Positions 15,311 to 21,970 of a stretch of DNA of 29,611 nucleotides are shown piece after piece. The notes under the pieces are model-generated. The model worked only from the letters and a program-made list of their open reading frames with translations. It searched no databases and was not told the origin of the DNA. The number at the start of each line of letters is the position of its first letter. Within the stretch, counting starts at the first letter, position 1. This DNA comes from Bacillota bacterium (GTDB lineage Bacteria > Bacillota > Clostridia > Oscillospirales > Acutalibacteraceae): assembly GCA_023401495.1 (NCBI GenBank), contig JAEXDU010000054.1, positions 1 to 29,611 on the forward strand. The letters are read 5' to 3'. Made by a program: the position numbers and the translations under genes.

Positions 15311-16561
15311 ATGACAACATTTGAAGAACTTTACAACAGACTGGTCAAGGCCTCCGTACAGAATCATCTGGATGAGGAGTTGGAACAAGCCACGCAGGAC
15401 GGATTTGACCCCCATCATTTGGATTGCCTGCTGAACCCGTCAAAATACGCGCCGGTGATCCGGATCGGCGACTGCGACTGCACTGATAAATCAAATACAT
15501 CCTGCGCTGGAAAGTGCTTGTTTGATGCACTGTACCGCGATGAAAACGGAAATATCTCGATTAATAAGGATTTGTGCGTTGGCTGTTCCGAGTGTGTCAA
15601 CAACTGCCATGCCAAAAAGCTGACGGAAAGCCGCGATATTCTTCCCGCACTGGCCGCCATTCAGCATGCGGAAACCCCGGTTTACGCAATGGTAGCGCCG
15701 GCTTTTATCAATCAGTTCAGCAGCAACGTCACCCCCGGCAAGCTGCGCAGCGCTTTTAAGAAAATCGGATTCGACGGCATGGTTGAGGTGGCGCTGTTTG
15801 CGGACATCCTCACGCTGAAGGAAGCTTTGGAATTTGATAAAAACATCCAGAAAGAAGAGGATTATCAGCTGACCAGCTGCTGCTGTCCCATGTGGATTTC
15901 GATGATCCGCAAGGTATATCAGCAATTGATTCCTCACGTGCCGGGTGCTGTTTCGCCCATGGTAGCCTGCGGACGTTCCATTAAAACCATGTACCCGGGC
16001 GCAATCACCATTTTTATTGGGCCATGCCTGGCCAAAAAAGCGGAGGCAAGAGAGCCTGACGTTTCGGATTCCACCGATTTTGTCCTGACGTTCCAGGAAA
16101 TCAAAGACGTTTTCGACTTTGCCGGAATCGATTTGGCCTCTATGCCCGAAGATGAACGCGACCACTCTTCCCGCGCCGGCCGTATCTATGCCGGTACAGG
16201 CGGCGTCAGCGAGGCGGTACAGAGCACGGTAGCGCGCCTGAACCCAGACCGTAAGATTTCCGTTCGTGCAGCGCACGCCGACGGCGTGCGCGCCTGCAAA
16301 GAGATGCTCAGCAGCGCGCTGGAGGGCAAGCTGACTGCTAACTTTATTGAAGGCATGGGTTGTGTCGGCGGCTGTGTCGGCGGGCCGAAGGCACTGATTC
16401 CCAAAGAGGAAGGCCGAAAGAACGTATTTGAATATGGCGATACCGCTACCTACCCCACCCCCATCGATAATCCCTATGTGATAGAGCTTTTGCATCGCCT
16501 GGGATTCGATACCGTTGAGGATCTGCTCGAGAAGAGCGATATTTTTACCCGCCAGTTTTAG
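15311..16561 (+). CDS. [FeFe]-hydrogenase, short monomeric type (probably group B)
   Basis: A 416-residue iron hydrogenase, which reversibly reduces protons or senses H2 at an H-cluster. A ferredoxin-like N-terminal part has C89-x2-C92-x2-C95-x3-C99 and further cysteines at 55, 57, 65 and 69. The three H-cluster motifs are T-S-C-C-C-P-M-W (188-195), G-P-C-L-A-K-K-A-E (237-245) and E-G-M-G-C-V-G-G-C (347-355). They differ from the classical group A forms TSCCPxW, MPCxxKxxE and ExMACxxGC: there is an added Cys, and Met and Ala become Gly. These changes fit the less studied group B as I recall it. ATG 15311 follows AAGGAG; the longer frame from 15254 lacks a site. No maturation genes or electron partners are adjacent. 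Confidence 0.88.
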   Translation: MTTFEELYNRLVKASVQNHLDEELEQATQDGFDPHHLDCLLNPSKYAPVIRIGDCDCTDKSNTSCAGKCLFDALYRDENGNISINKDLCVGCSECVNNCHAKKLTESRDILPALAAIQHAETPVYAMVAPAFINQFSSNVTPGKLRSAFKKIGFDGMVEVALFADILTLKEALEFDKNIQKEEDYQLTSCCCPMWISMIRKVYQQLIPHVPGAVSPMVACGRSIKTMYPGAITIFIGPCLAKKAEAREPDVSDSTDFVLTFQEIKDVFDFAGIDLASMPEDERDHSSRAGRIYAGTGGVSEAVQSTVARLNPDRKISVRAAHADGVRACKEMLSSALEGKLTANFIEGMGCVGGCVGGPKALIPKEEGRKNVFEYGDTATYPTPIDNPYVIELLHRLGFDTVEDLLEKSDIFTRQF

Positions 16562-16568
16562 CCACAAT

Positions 16569-16612
16569 AAAAACCTCCACAGATCCGGAGCCGGAAATGT
16601 GGAGGTTTTTTC
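16569..16612. terminator. intrinsic terminator after the hydrogenase
   Basis: AAAAACCTCCACA (16569-16581) pairs with TGTGGAGGTTTTT, followed by further T residues. The A-run at the start means it could also act on the minus strand. Confidence 0.9.
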
Positions 16613-16700
16613 CGCCATCCGGCGGAATCGTTAGCATGTTTCAAAAGGAAAATTCATTTTATGATAGCCTTACAGAAAGGCACTTATAATTTGTCTGCCA

Positions 16701-16733
16701 GCCTGCGGCCCGGTATTCCGGCCAACCGCAGGC
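16701..16733. other. strong GC-rich hairpin in an otherwise empty 240-nt gap
   Basis: GCCTGCGG (16701-16708) pairs with CCGCAGGC (16726-16733), and CCGG/CCGG with a TATT loop pairs inside. The flanks are AT-rich. TATAAT at 16685-16690 lies just upstream on the plus strand without a good -35. No gene is visible in 16613-16855; this could be a small RNA or a repeat element. Confidence 0.35.
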
Positions 16734-16849
16734 AGCGAATGCAGTGTTTTCTTTACTGTTTTTAGTATAGTGGTAAGTTGTGTGAAAATTATGAACCGAA
16801 TCGAAACAAATCAAAAACAAAGCTGCTTAAAATGAAGCAACATAGCTTG

Positions 16850-16891
16850 AAAAACAGCGAAGCCCATCGAACGGTGTCGATGGGCTTCGCT
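16850..16891 (-). terminator. intrinsic terminator of the MFS transporter gene
   Basis: AGCGAAGCCCATCGA (16856-16870) pairs perfectly with TCGATGGGCTTCGCT (16877-16891). On the minus strand the stem is followed by GTTTTT, so it ends the transporter transcript. Confidence 0.88.
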
Positions 16892-16961
16892 ATATGGAGA
16901 AATTGTATAGAGCCGCCAGCAGCTTTCAAAGCGGATACAAAGTGAAAATCAAGTTCCCTCT

Positions 16962-18371
16962 TTATGATTTCTTTTCCATGTGGAAGGCACAAAGGAAGCC
17001 GACAGCGCCGAAAAACGCTCCAATCCACATAATCACGGAAAAAGAAGCTAAAAAGGTTTGTTGTTCGGTAAAGTCTCCCCTTAAAAGCCTGGACTGGATA
17101 TAGCCAAAAAGAGAACCGCCGATGGTGGTGCCAAGAATCATGCCGATATTCCGAAAGGTGGCAACCACTCCGGATGCAACGCCCTGGTCCTTTTTCGGCG
17201 CGGCGCCCATAATGGCGGAATTGTTGGGTGCAGCAAAAACACCCGTGCCGAATCCAATGCAGACGAGCCCGAGAATCAGGAGCGCAAATGCCGCAGCAGA
17301 AGAAGCCTTCGCCATCATTCCAAACAGGATCAAACTGAACACACAAAATCCCATCCCCGTCATGGAAAATATTCTGGAACCAAAACGGTCGGACATTGCT
17401 CCCACGATTGGAGAGCATATCGTCATAATCACAGGGGTGAGACTGAAAATGAATCCGGTGCGCATTGCGGAACTATGCAGAACTACATCAAAGTAATACG
17501 GAATGAGGAACAGTACCAAATAGAAACAAAGATAATTGAAAACCGCCCCCGCCGCACCGAAACCAAAATTGCGAATCCTGAACAGCCGAAGAGGAATCAT
17601 CGGAAAAGAAGCCTCTCGCTCAACACGGAAAAAAAGCGCAAAAGCGGCAATCATCACGGCGAACAGAAGCGGCCGCATCACATGGGAACTCGATATGGAG
17701 GAAGCGTTCATCAGCAGAGTCATCGCAATCATGGCAACCGCAAAGCAGGCCATGCCGCGAACGTCGACCGCCCGGGCGTTGACGTCTTTTCCGTCTTTGA
17801 TCACAAGCAGGGTCAGAATCAGACCGGCAACGCCAAACGGAACAGAAATAAAGAAAGTGAACTGCCAGCCGAACAGGCTTGCGATACTCCCGCCGATCAA
17901 AGGCCCGAGTGAAAGCCCAATGTAAGTCATCAATGCCTGAAATCCCAGTGCTTTTCCTCTCTCTTCAGAAGAAAACGTGGTAGTAATAATTGCGGGTCCG
18001 ACAGACAGAAGAATAGACCCACCCACAGCCAGCAGAGCTCTGCCCAAAAGCAGTGAAAAAAACGTGTCGGAGAAGCCGCATAAAATCGCCGCGCCGGTAA
18101 AAATCACAAATCCGAGCAAAAACAATTTCCGGCGCCCCATATGATCCGAAAGACGCCCGATGGGAATAAGCGCTACGGTCATAATCAGCAGGTAAATTAA
18201 AACAAGCCATTCCGACTGATCTGTCGTTGTGTTCAGTGAGCGCTCAATTGTCGGCAAAATTGTGCTGGTCAGGCTGGAGTTTAACGATGACAGAAATGTT
18301 GCAATACCAACGCAGACCAAAACAATCCATTTGCTTCTTTTCGCCTGCACAGGCTCCACTATAGCATCCAT
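16962..18371 (-). CDS. MFS multidrug efflux transporter, DHA2 (EmrB/QacA) type
   Basis: A 469-residue integral membrane protein with many hydrophobic segments, consistent with the 14 of the DHA2 drug:proton antiporters. It shows motif A in loop 2-3, G-R-L-S-D-H-M-G-R-R-K (residues about 72-82), a conserved S-L-N-S-S-L-T-S-T-I-L-P-T-I near helix 1 (family D-x-T-I-V-N-V-A-L-P) and G-L-S-L-G-P-L-I-G-G in helix 5, the antiporter motif C. The ATG at 18371 has AGAGAGG about 10 nt upstream. It is divergent from a LysR gene that would be its natural regulator but is broken. The substrate cannot be predicted. Confidence 0.9.
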   Translation of the reverse strand: MDAIVEPVQAKRSKWIVLVCVGIATFLSSLNSSLTSTILPTIERSLNTTTDQSEWLVLIYLLIMTVALIPIGRLSDHMGRRKLFLLGFVIFTGAAILCGFSDTFFSLLLGRALLAVGGSILLSVGPAIITTTFSSEERGKALGFQALMTYIGLSLGPLIGGSIASLFGWQFTFFISVPFGVAGLILTLLVIKDGKDVNARAVDVRGMACFAVAMIAMTLLMNASSISSSHVMRPLLFAVMIAAFALFFRVEREASFPMIPLRLFRIRNFGFGAAGAVFNYLCFYLVLFLIPYYFDVVLHSSAMRTGFIFSLTPVIMTICSPIVGAMSDRFGSRIFSMTGMGFCVFSLILFGMMAKASSAAAFALLILGLVCIGFGTGVFAAPNNSAIMGAAPKKDQGVASGVVATFRNIGMILGTTIGGSLFGYIQSRLLRGDFTEQQTFLASFSVIMWIGAFFGAVGFLCAFHMEKKS

Positions 18372-18406
18372 AAGGGCAAGCCTCTCTTATTTCAATCTTT
18401 TTCTTC

Positions 18407-18435
18407 ATTATACCCATCTTTTATTTATATGTTAA
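18407..18435 (-). promoter_or_regulatory. SigA-type promoter for the MFS transporter
   Basis: On the minus strand TTAACA (18435-18430), 17-nt spacer, TATAAT (18412-18407). It lies in the 120-nt gap shared with the LysR pseudogene, where a LysR operator would be expected. A possible plus-strand -10 TATAAT at 18450-18455 could serve the LysR gene. Confidence 0.7.
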
Positions 18436-18491
18436 ATACATAAGCGTGATATAATATATATTAATTTACATATATATGGAGGCTGCAGTCA

Positions 18492-18774
18492 TTGAACCAA
18501 ATACAGCTTATTTATTTTAAAGCTATAGCGGAGGAGGGCGGCATCTCGAAAGCTGCGGAGCGCATGCATGTCCCCCCAACCCTATTTAAGCAGCCAGCTA
18601 AAGCACATAGAACATGAACTGGGCGTAACTCTTACTATTCGCAATACCCGCAATTTTCAGCTTACGGATGCAGGAAAACGCTTTTATAACCGGGTGATCC
18701 AGATTCTTGAACTGATGGACACAACCAAACAAGAAAATGGGGCGGACAGCTTCTGCTGTCCGCCCCATTTATAG
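18492..18774 (+). pseudogene. LysR-family regulator, frameshifted and truncated
   Basis: From the TTG at 18492, with GGAGG 9 nt upstream, the frame reads L-N-Q-I-Q-L-I-Y-F-K-A-I-A-E-E-G-G-I-S-K, then A-A-E-R-M-H-V, the LysR helix-turn-helix N-terminus. At a run of six C (18572-18577) the frame breaks, and the next frame continues with Q-P-Y-L-S-S-Q-L-K-H-I-E-H-E-L-G and F-Q-L-T-D-A-G-K-R-F-Y. Removing one C restores a normal LysR DNA-binding domain. Similarity ends after about 80 codons (near 18735), where the terminator of the opposing peptide cassette begins; the remaining roughly 200 residues of effector domain are gone. It is divergent from the MFS gene it probably once controlled. The single C could be a sequencing error, but the 3' loss could not. 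Confidence 0.85.
18736..18770 (-). terminator. intrinsic terminator of the small-peptide cassette
   Basis: AATGGGGCGGACAGC (18736-18750) pairs perfectly with GCTGTCCGCCCCATT (18755-18769/70) around TTCT. On the minus strand it is followed by TTTTCTTGTTT. It sits exactly where LysR coding sequence stops. Confidence 0.88.
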
Positions 18775-18796
18775 CAATTGATGCTATATTATCTAC

Positions 18797-18856
18797 TTAT
18801 TTATTGCACTGGCCCATGTACTGGAGCAGCAGCTCAAATAACTCTTTACAGTTCAT
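18797..18856 (-). CDS. 19-residue peptide, copy 3 of a tandem family
   Basis: Minus-strand ATG at 18856, stop at 18797: MNCKELFELLLQYMGQCNK. An AAAGGAG site lies 8 nt upstream. The peptide is identical to that of copy 2, while the DNA differs at four codon third positions (AAC/AAT, TGT/TGC, TAC/TAT, AAA/AAG), all silent. Cysteines at 3 and 17 frame a hydrophobic L-L-L-Q-Y-M core. There is no signal peptide and it is too short for a domain. It is the last copy before the terminator. The family is unknown to me; a signalling peptide, toxin-like peptide, metal- or protein-binding micro-peptide are all open. Confidence 0.75.
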   Translation of the reverse strand: MNCKELFELLLQYMGQCNK

Positions 18857-18909
18857 CTGTCATTCTCCTTTATATTCCGTCGTAGAATTTCATCTGACTT
18901 GTTCCGATC

Positions 18910-18969
18910 TTACTTATTGCACTGGCCCATATACTGGAGCAGCAGCTCAAATAACTCTTTGCAATTCAT
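18910..18969 (-). CDS. 19-residue peptide, copy 2 of a tandem family
   Basis: Minus-strand ATG at 18969, stop at 18910: MNCKELFELLLQYMGQCNK, with AAAGGAG 9 nt upstream. It is separated by exactly 53 nt from both copy 1 and copy 3, giving a 113-nt repeat period. The spacers differ in sequence except for the ribosome site (GGAATA-AAGGAGAAT), so the peptide and its translation signal are what is conserved. That pattern is expected of selected coding sequence rather than a fresh duplication. Confidence 0.78.
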   Translation of the reverse strand: MNCKELFELLLQYMGQCNK

Positions 18970-19022
18970 AATACAATTCTCCTTTATTCCCCATTGTTAA
19001 AAATGAATGATACACTTTTTCA

Positions 19023-19082
19023 TTACTTGCTGCACTTATTCATATACTGGAGCAGCAGCTGAATCAATTCCTGGCAATTCAT
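19023..19082 (-). CDS. 19-residue peptide, copy 1 of a tandem family (diverged)
   Basis: Minus-strand ATG at 19082, stop at 19023: MNCQELIQLLLQYMNKCSK, with AAAGGAGG upstream. A second in-frame ATG at 19085 would add one Met. It shares M-N-C, E5, L6, L-L-L-Q-Y-M (9-14), C17 and K19 with copies 2 and 3 but differs at positions 4, 7, 8, 15, 16 and 18. It is the promoter-proximal member, starting about 58 nt from the predicted transcription start. Confidence 0.75.
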   Translation of the reverse strand: MNCQELIQLLLQYMNKCSK

Positions 19083-19146
19083 CATCCACATCCTCCTTTT
19101 ACCCGAGTTCATTCAAAGTTTTGAATCGGTTTTTGAATGTGGCTAA

Positions 19147-19175
19147 AGTGTAACACTTCTGTAATCTCTTTTCAA
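19147..19175 (-). promoter_or_regulatory. SigA-type promoter for the peptide cassette
   Basis: On the minus strand TTGAAA (19175-19170), 17-nt spacer, TACACT (19152-19147). Predicted start near 19140. No terminator is visible between this promoter and the xpaC stop at 19212, so readthrough from xpaC is also possible. Confidence 0.6.
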
Positions 19176-19211
19176 ATGCAATTTTTAACATGGAAAACAA
19201 GTAAAAATTTG

Positions 19212-20372
19212 TTACTTTATGTCGTCAGATTTTTTAAAGTCATCCCCGGTGAGTCCCTCACGAGCCAGCATGACCTCCAGAACGGAAATATCGGACGAGA
19301 TGTCCATTGTAGCATCCCCAAACAAACTATCCAGAAGATTTTCAAACGCAGTATTAATTGTATCCAGGCTTTCGCGAATCTGCTTTTTAGCAGAAGTGAT
19401 ATTCTCCCCTTGTACCGGCTGGCTGTCAAAATGGCAGTAGGAATGAATCAGCTTTAAGGTAGTCGGCAGATAATACTCATTAAATTTTCGGATCTGAGAT
19501 CCCTTTTCGGGATGCTCTTCCACATAATTCAATATTTTTTCCGTGACGCTCTCTAAACGGGATATTTTCAGAAGTACTACTTCATCCGTAATAAAGTTTT
19601 TAGCCTGACTGATCTGATTCAGCAGATCGCGTCCTTTAGAAGGCGTCGTGCTTTCTTCCGGCTCCCTTGTCTGGGTATTCCGGCGTTCCCGCTCTTCCAT
19701 AGACTGCTGTGCCTGAAGATATTGCTGGTATGTTTCTTCTCCCAGCATCAGGCAGGTTTTCTGATCGTCCAAATATCCGTCGGGCAGCATGTTGGAACGG
19801 ATCATTTTTTCCAGATCCTTTACAACAAACGTCGGGGATTTTCTCACCAGTCTGGCAAGCTGATCAACAGAGCAGAAATTCGCAGCGCCCACACCGTTCA
19901 GATAACGAGCGATGCGGTTTAACCTGCCGCGTATCCGGCAGCCCTGTGTAATCATCCATGCAGAAAGCCCGCTAAAGGGTACTGTTACAGAAGCCAGCGT
20001 CAAAAGCACATCCGCCGCCGACAGCGTTGCTGCGGCAACGACCAGTGCAATCAGCAGGCTGGCGGAAACCACGCCGAAAATTCCCCCAAATATCAAAAGC
20101 AAAATACTGGAAACCTGCTTCCATGGAAAGCGGGAGTCCGAATATCGCAGAGGGCGAACCTCCGCCTGAACGGAGGGATCGGGAGAAATCGGCGACCGGG
20201 GGGGCCTGCGCCGGTTCTTTCTGCTCTGATGGCGGGAATTTCCATCCCCTACCGCATCGCGAAAGGTTTCCTTTACCTCTTGTTTTAAATCGCGAAATTC
20301 TTCTGAATGAACCACACCACGCACACTATTGCTGATTTCTCTGCCCAGCATCGAAAAAAATCTCTCAAACAT
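19212..20372 (-). CDS. XpaC-family (5-bromo-4-chloroindolyl phosphate hydrolysis) membrane protein
   Basis: A 386-residue protein with an N-terminal charged region (to about 80), two hydrophobic segments at about 86-112 and 115-145 (S-S-I-L-L-L-I-F-G-G-I-F-G-V and the stretch ending W-M-I-T-Q-G), then a long soluble helical domain. The C-terminal K-F-N-E-Y-Y-L-P-T-T-L-K-L-I-H-S-Y is the XpaC signature. XpaC homologs usually sit beside telA (toxic anion resistance) and are thought to act in envelope stress; no telA is seen here. A variable linker at about 230-250 is rich in Glu, Arg and Thr. The ATG at 20372 follows GAGGAA. It has its own good promoter, and the peptide cassette lies directly downstream on the same strand. 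Confidence 0.85.
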   Translation of the reverse strand: MFERFFSMLGREISNSVRGVVHSEEFRDLKQEVKETFRDAVGDGNSRHQSRKNRRRPPRSPISPDPSVQAEVRPLRYSDSRFPWKQVSSILLLIFGGIFGVVSASLLIALVVAAATLSAADVLLTLASVTVPFSGLSAWMITQGCRIRGRLNRIARYLNGVGAANFCSVDQLARLVRKSPTFVVKDLEKMIRSNMLPDGYLDDQKTCLMLGEETYQQYLQAQQSMEERERRNTQTREPEESTTPSKGRDLLNQISQAKNFITDEVVLLKISRLESVTEKILNYVEEHPEKGSQIRKFNEYYLPTTLKLIHSYCHFDSQPVQGENITSAKKQIRESLDTINTAFENLLDSLFGDATMDISSDISVLEVMLAREGLTGDDFKKSDDIK

Positions 20373-20414
20373 CTTAGATTCCTCACTATGTAGTTCTTAA
20401 AATCTATTGGTTTT

Positions 20415-20443
20415 ATTATACCTGAATCCAATTCAAATGACAA
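20415..20443 (-). promoter_or_regulatory. SigA promoter for xpaC
   Basis: On the minus strand TTGTCA (20443-20438), 17-nt spacer, TATAAT (20420-20415). It is divergent from the tRNA promoter. Confidence 0.75.
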
Positions 20444-20553
20444 CTAAGCATCCCCGACGCTTTTTACCAATTTTCTTAATTTTCATTATAAATCCGCCAT
20501 ATTTCTCCCTCCAATCTTTTTCAAAAAAACTAAAAATAAATTAAAAAAAGATA

Positions 20554-20582
20554 TTGACAGATTGAATAAAACCAGATATAAT
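20554..20582 (+). promoter_or_regulatory. consensus SigA promoter of the tRNA operon
   Basis: TTGACA (20554-20559), 17-nt spacer, TATAAT (20577-20582): an exact consensus match, about 35 nt before the tRNA-Asp. Confidence 0.92.
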
Positions 20583-20622
20583 TACTATCGTTGTCCCGGC
20601 AAATTGTTCCGTGTGATTACAC

Positions 20623-20699
20623 GGCTCGGTAGTTCAGTTGGTTAGAACGCTAGCCTGTCACGCTAGAGGTCGACGGTTCGAACCCGTTCCGAGTCGCCA
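20623..20699 (+). tRNA. tRNA-Asp (GTC)
   Basis: 77-nt cloverleaf with acceptor GGCTCGG pairing CCGAGTC (one G-T pair), anticodon loop CTGTCAC giving GTC, T-arm GGTTCGAACCC, discriminator G73 as expected for Asp, and an encoded CCA end. Confidence 0.97.
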
Positions 20700-20703
20700 G
20701 TTT

Positions 20704-20779
20704 GCTGCTATGGCTCAGTTGGCAGAGCACGTCCTTGGTAAGGACGAGGTCACGCGTTCGAATCGCGTTAGCAGCTCCA
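20704..20779 (+). tRNA. tRNA-Thr (GGT)
   Basis: 76-nt cloverleaf with acceptor GCTGCTA pairing TAGCAGC, anticodon stem CGTCC/GGACG with loop TTGGTAA giving GGT, T-loop GTTCGAATC and an encoded CCA end. It lies 4 nt after tRNA-Asp in the same transcript. Confidence 0.97.
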
Positions 20780-20781
20780 TT

Positions 20782-20817
20782 AAAAACCGCTTAGTTTTTA
20801 GACTAAGCGGTTTTTTT
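20782..20817 (+). terminator. intrinsic terminator of the tRNA operon
   Basis: AAAAACCGCTTAGT pairs with ACTAAGCGGTTTTT, followed by more T. It starts 3 nt after the tRNA-Thr CCA. Confidence 0.93.
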
Positions 20818-20938
20818 GTCGTTCATTTTTATTTTTGATGATAGTAATTTCAGAGGTGTTGGACATTCGAAAAGATCAAAATTTTTATACTATTTTAGAT
20901 AGACACGCCCTTATTTACGGCTTCTAATATCTTTGGCC

Positions 20939-21082
20939 TCAACGAAACCACCGATCTTTTTTGGGCTTATATAAACCTTTTTCACTCTTCCACACACTCA
21001 AATCAATAGAAACATGACCAGTATGATAGCTGTTGACCGATACGGGAGTGACAACAAGTGTAAATAAAATAAATACAGCCAT
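20939..21082 (-). CDS. possible 47-residue peptide or gene remnant
   Basis: A minus-strand frame from ATG 21082 to TGA 20939 with a hydrophobic start (M-A-V-F-I-L-F-T-L-V-V-T-P-V-S-V) then a charged tail ending K-P-K-K-D-R-W-F-R. It resembles a signal-peptide or membrane protein, but there is no ribosome site and it occupies the otherwise empty 389-nt gap between the tRNA operon and the DUF998 gene. It may be a decayed fragment. I would not rely on it. Confidence 0.25.
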   Translation of the reverse strand: MAVFILFTLVVTPVSVNSYHTGHVSIDLSVWKSEKGLYKPKKDRWFR

Positions 21083-21168
21083 AATATGAAAAGAAGATTT
21101 TTATGGTTGCTGCGCGACGATCAGGCACCAAAGGACTGCACCGAAATTTAAAATCAGGAGCGAAAACA

Positions 21169-21807
21169 ATGGATTTTCAAAAACGGTTACTATCACTTGG
21201 TATGATTGGAGTTATTTCTTTTTTCTTGAGTGATGTTCTTGGCTGCATTCTTGTACAGGGATATAATCCGATAAAAAACTATATTAGTGTGTTATCTGCA
21301 GACGGTACACCTTATTCCGGTGTAATGCGAACCTTTATCATGATATATCAAGTTTGTTTTCTGTTATTTTCGATTACACTCTGCATCAAATCTTTTAAAG
21401 AATACTGCCCATACACACGTGTGGGTTCTATTTTACTTTTTGGTGTCGCTTGTTTATCCGTTTTTACATTTGGCGTTTTCCCGATGACGGTAGAATCCGC
21501 GATCAATCCGCAAAATTTGATTCACCTTATTTTAGCAATCACCATTATTACCTTACCAATCTTGGCTTTATTTTTGCTTTCACTTGGATTTAGGAAAGAT
21601 CAAAGAGGCATTCTGGCGAGAGCATCTTTCATTGCGGCCATCCTGATTTTATTTTTCGATTTATCGCATCTATTCGCTATCAAAAATGGATGGGACATCT
21701 TAGGCCTATTACAAAGACTCAGCGTTTATTCCTTCCATGTCTTTACTTTTTTTCTCTCTTGGATTTATGTAAGAAGAGTCAGGAGAGTAAAGAGACCTGT
21801 ACGTTAA
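21169..21807 (+). CDS. DUF998-family membrane protein
   Basis: A 212-residue protein with about six hydrophobic segments. The N-terminal G-Y-N-P-I-K-N-Y-I-S-V-L-S-A-D-G-T-P-Y-S after the first membrane segment fits the DUF998 pattern (Y-x-P-x-x-N-x-I-S-x-L). F-G-V-F-P-M between membrane segments also fits. I chose ATG 21169, with TCAGGAG 8 nt upstream; the frame is open to 21103 but without a site. The function of DUF998 proteins is unknown. The gene is AT-rich, next to tRNA genes (a common insertion site), and has no clear promoter, so it could be acquired. Confidence 0.75.
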   Translation: MDFQKRLLSLGMIGVISFFLSDVLGCILVQGYNPIKNYISVLSADGTPYSGVMRTFIMIYQVCFLLFSITLCIKSFKEYCPYTRVGSILLFGVACLSVFTFGVFPMTVESAINPQNLIHLILAITIITLPILALFLLSLGFRKDQRGILARASFIAAILILFFDLSHLFAIKNGWDILGLLQRLSVYSFHVFTFFLSWIYVRRVRRVKRPVR

Positions 21808-21826
21808 AACAATGAAAGCAGAAAAA

Positions 21827-21862
21827 ATCCCCCCAGTCGGAGTAAATCCGCCTGCGGGGGAT
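21827..21862. terminator. terminator hairpin, mainly for the minus strand
   Basis: ATCCCCC (21827-21833) pairs with GGGGGAT (21856-21862), with CGGA/TCCG pairing inside. On the minus strand it is followed by TTTTTT. On the plus strand the tail is only TTGTTTT, so it could also end the DUF998 transcript. Confidence 0.7.
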
Positions 21863-21875
21863 CGTTGTTTTGGCA

Positions 21876-21964
21876 TAAAAAAGCGGGGACAGGATGTTTG
21901 TATACCATCCTATCCCCTTTGTCTATGGAGTTGCAGCCTCCATAAACAACGGCTAAGTCGCACT
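21876..21964 (-). ncRNA. candidate small RNA of about 90 nt
   Basis: A minus-strand promoter at 21971-21999 predicts a start near 21964, and transcription would end after about 89 nt at a hairpin (21885-21896 with 21906-21917, one mismatch in 12) followed by six T. Upstream of that hairpin is a second one, TATGGAG/CTCCATA around GCTGCAA (about 21924-21944). No frame in the interval looks like a gene. I do not recognise a known RNA family. It might instead be the leader or tail of an unseen transcript. Confidence 0.6.
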
Positions 21965-21970
21965 ATGTAA

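Larger units (their letters stand above)
18797..19085 (-). repeat. three-copy tandem repeat of peptide gene plus ribosome site, 113-nt period
   Basis: Three units, each a 60-nt peptide gene with its own AAAGGAG site, spaced by 53 nt twice. The GAGCAGCAG core (antisense of the L-L-L-Q segment) is identical in all three. One promoter and one terminator bracket the set, so it looks like a tricistronic mRNA. Confidence 0.85.

Noticed and set aside
15491..16618. 375-codon minus-strand frame opposite the hydrogenase
   Set aside because: The plus strand has intact H-cluster motifs, so this is a shadow; no recognisable domain.
18797..19085. CRISPR array interpretation of the regular 113-nt repeat
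   Set aside because: Units are coding with ribosome sites, only three copies, spacers share the ribosome site and no cas genes are present.
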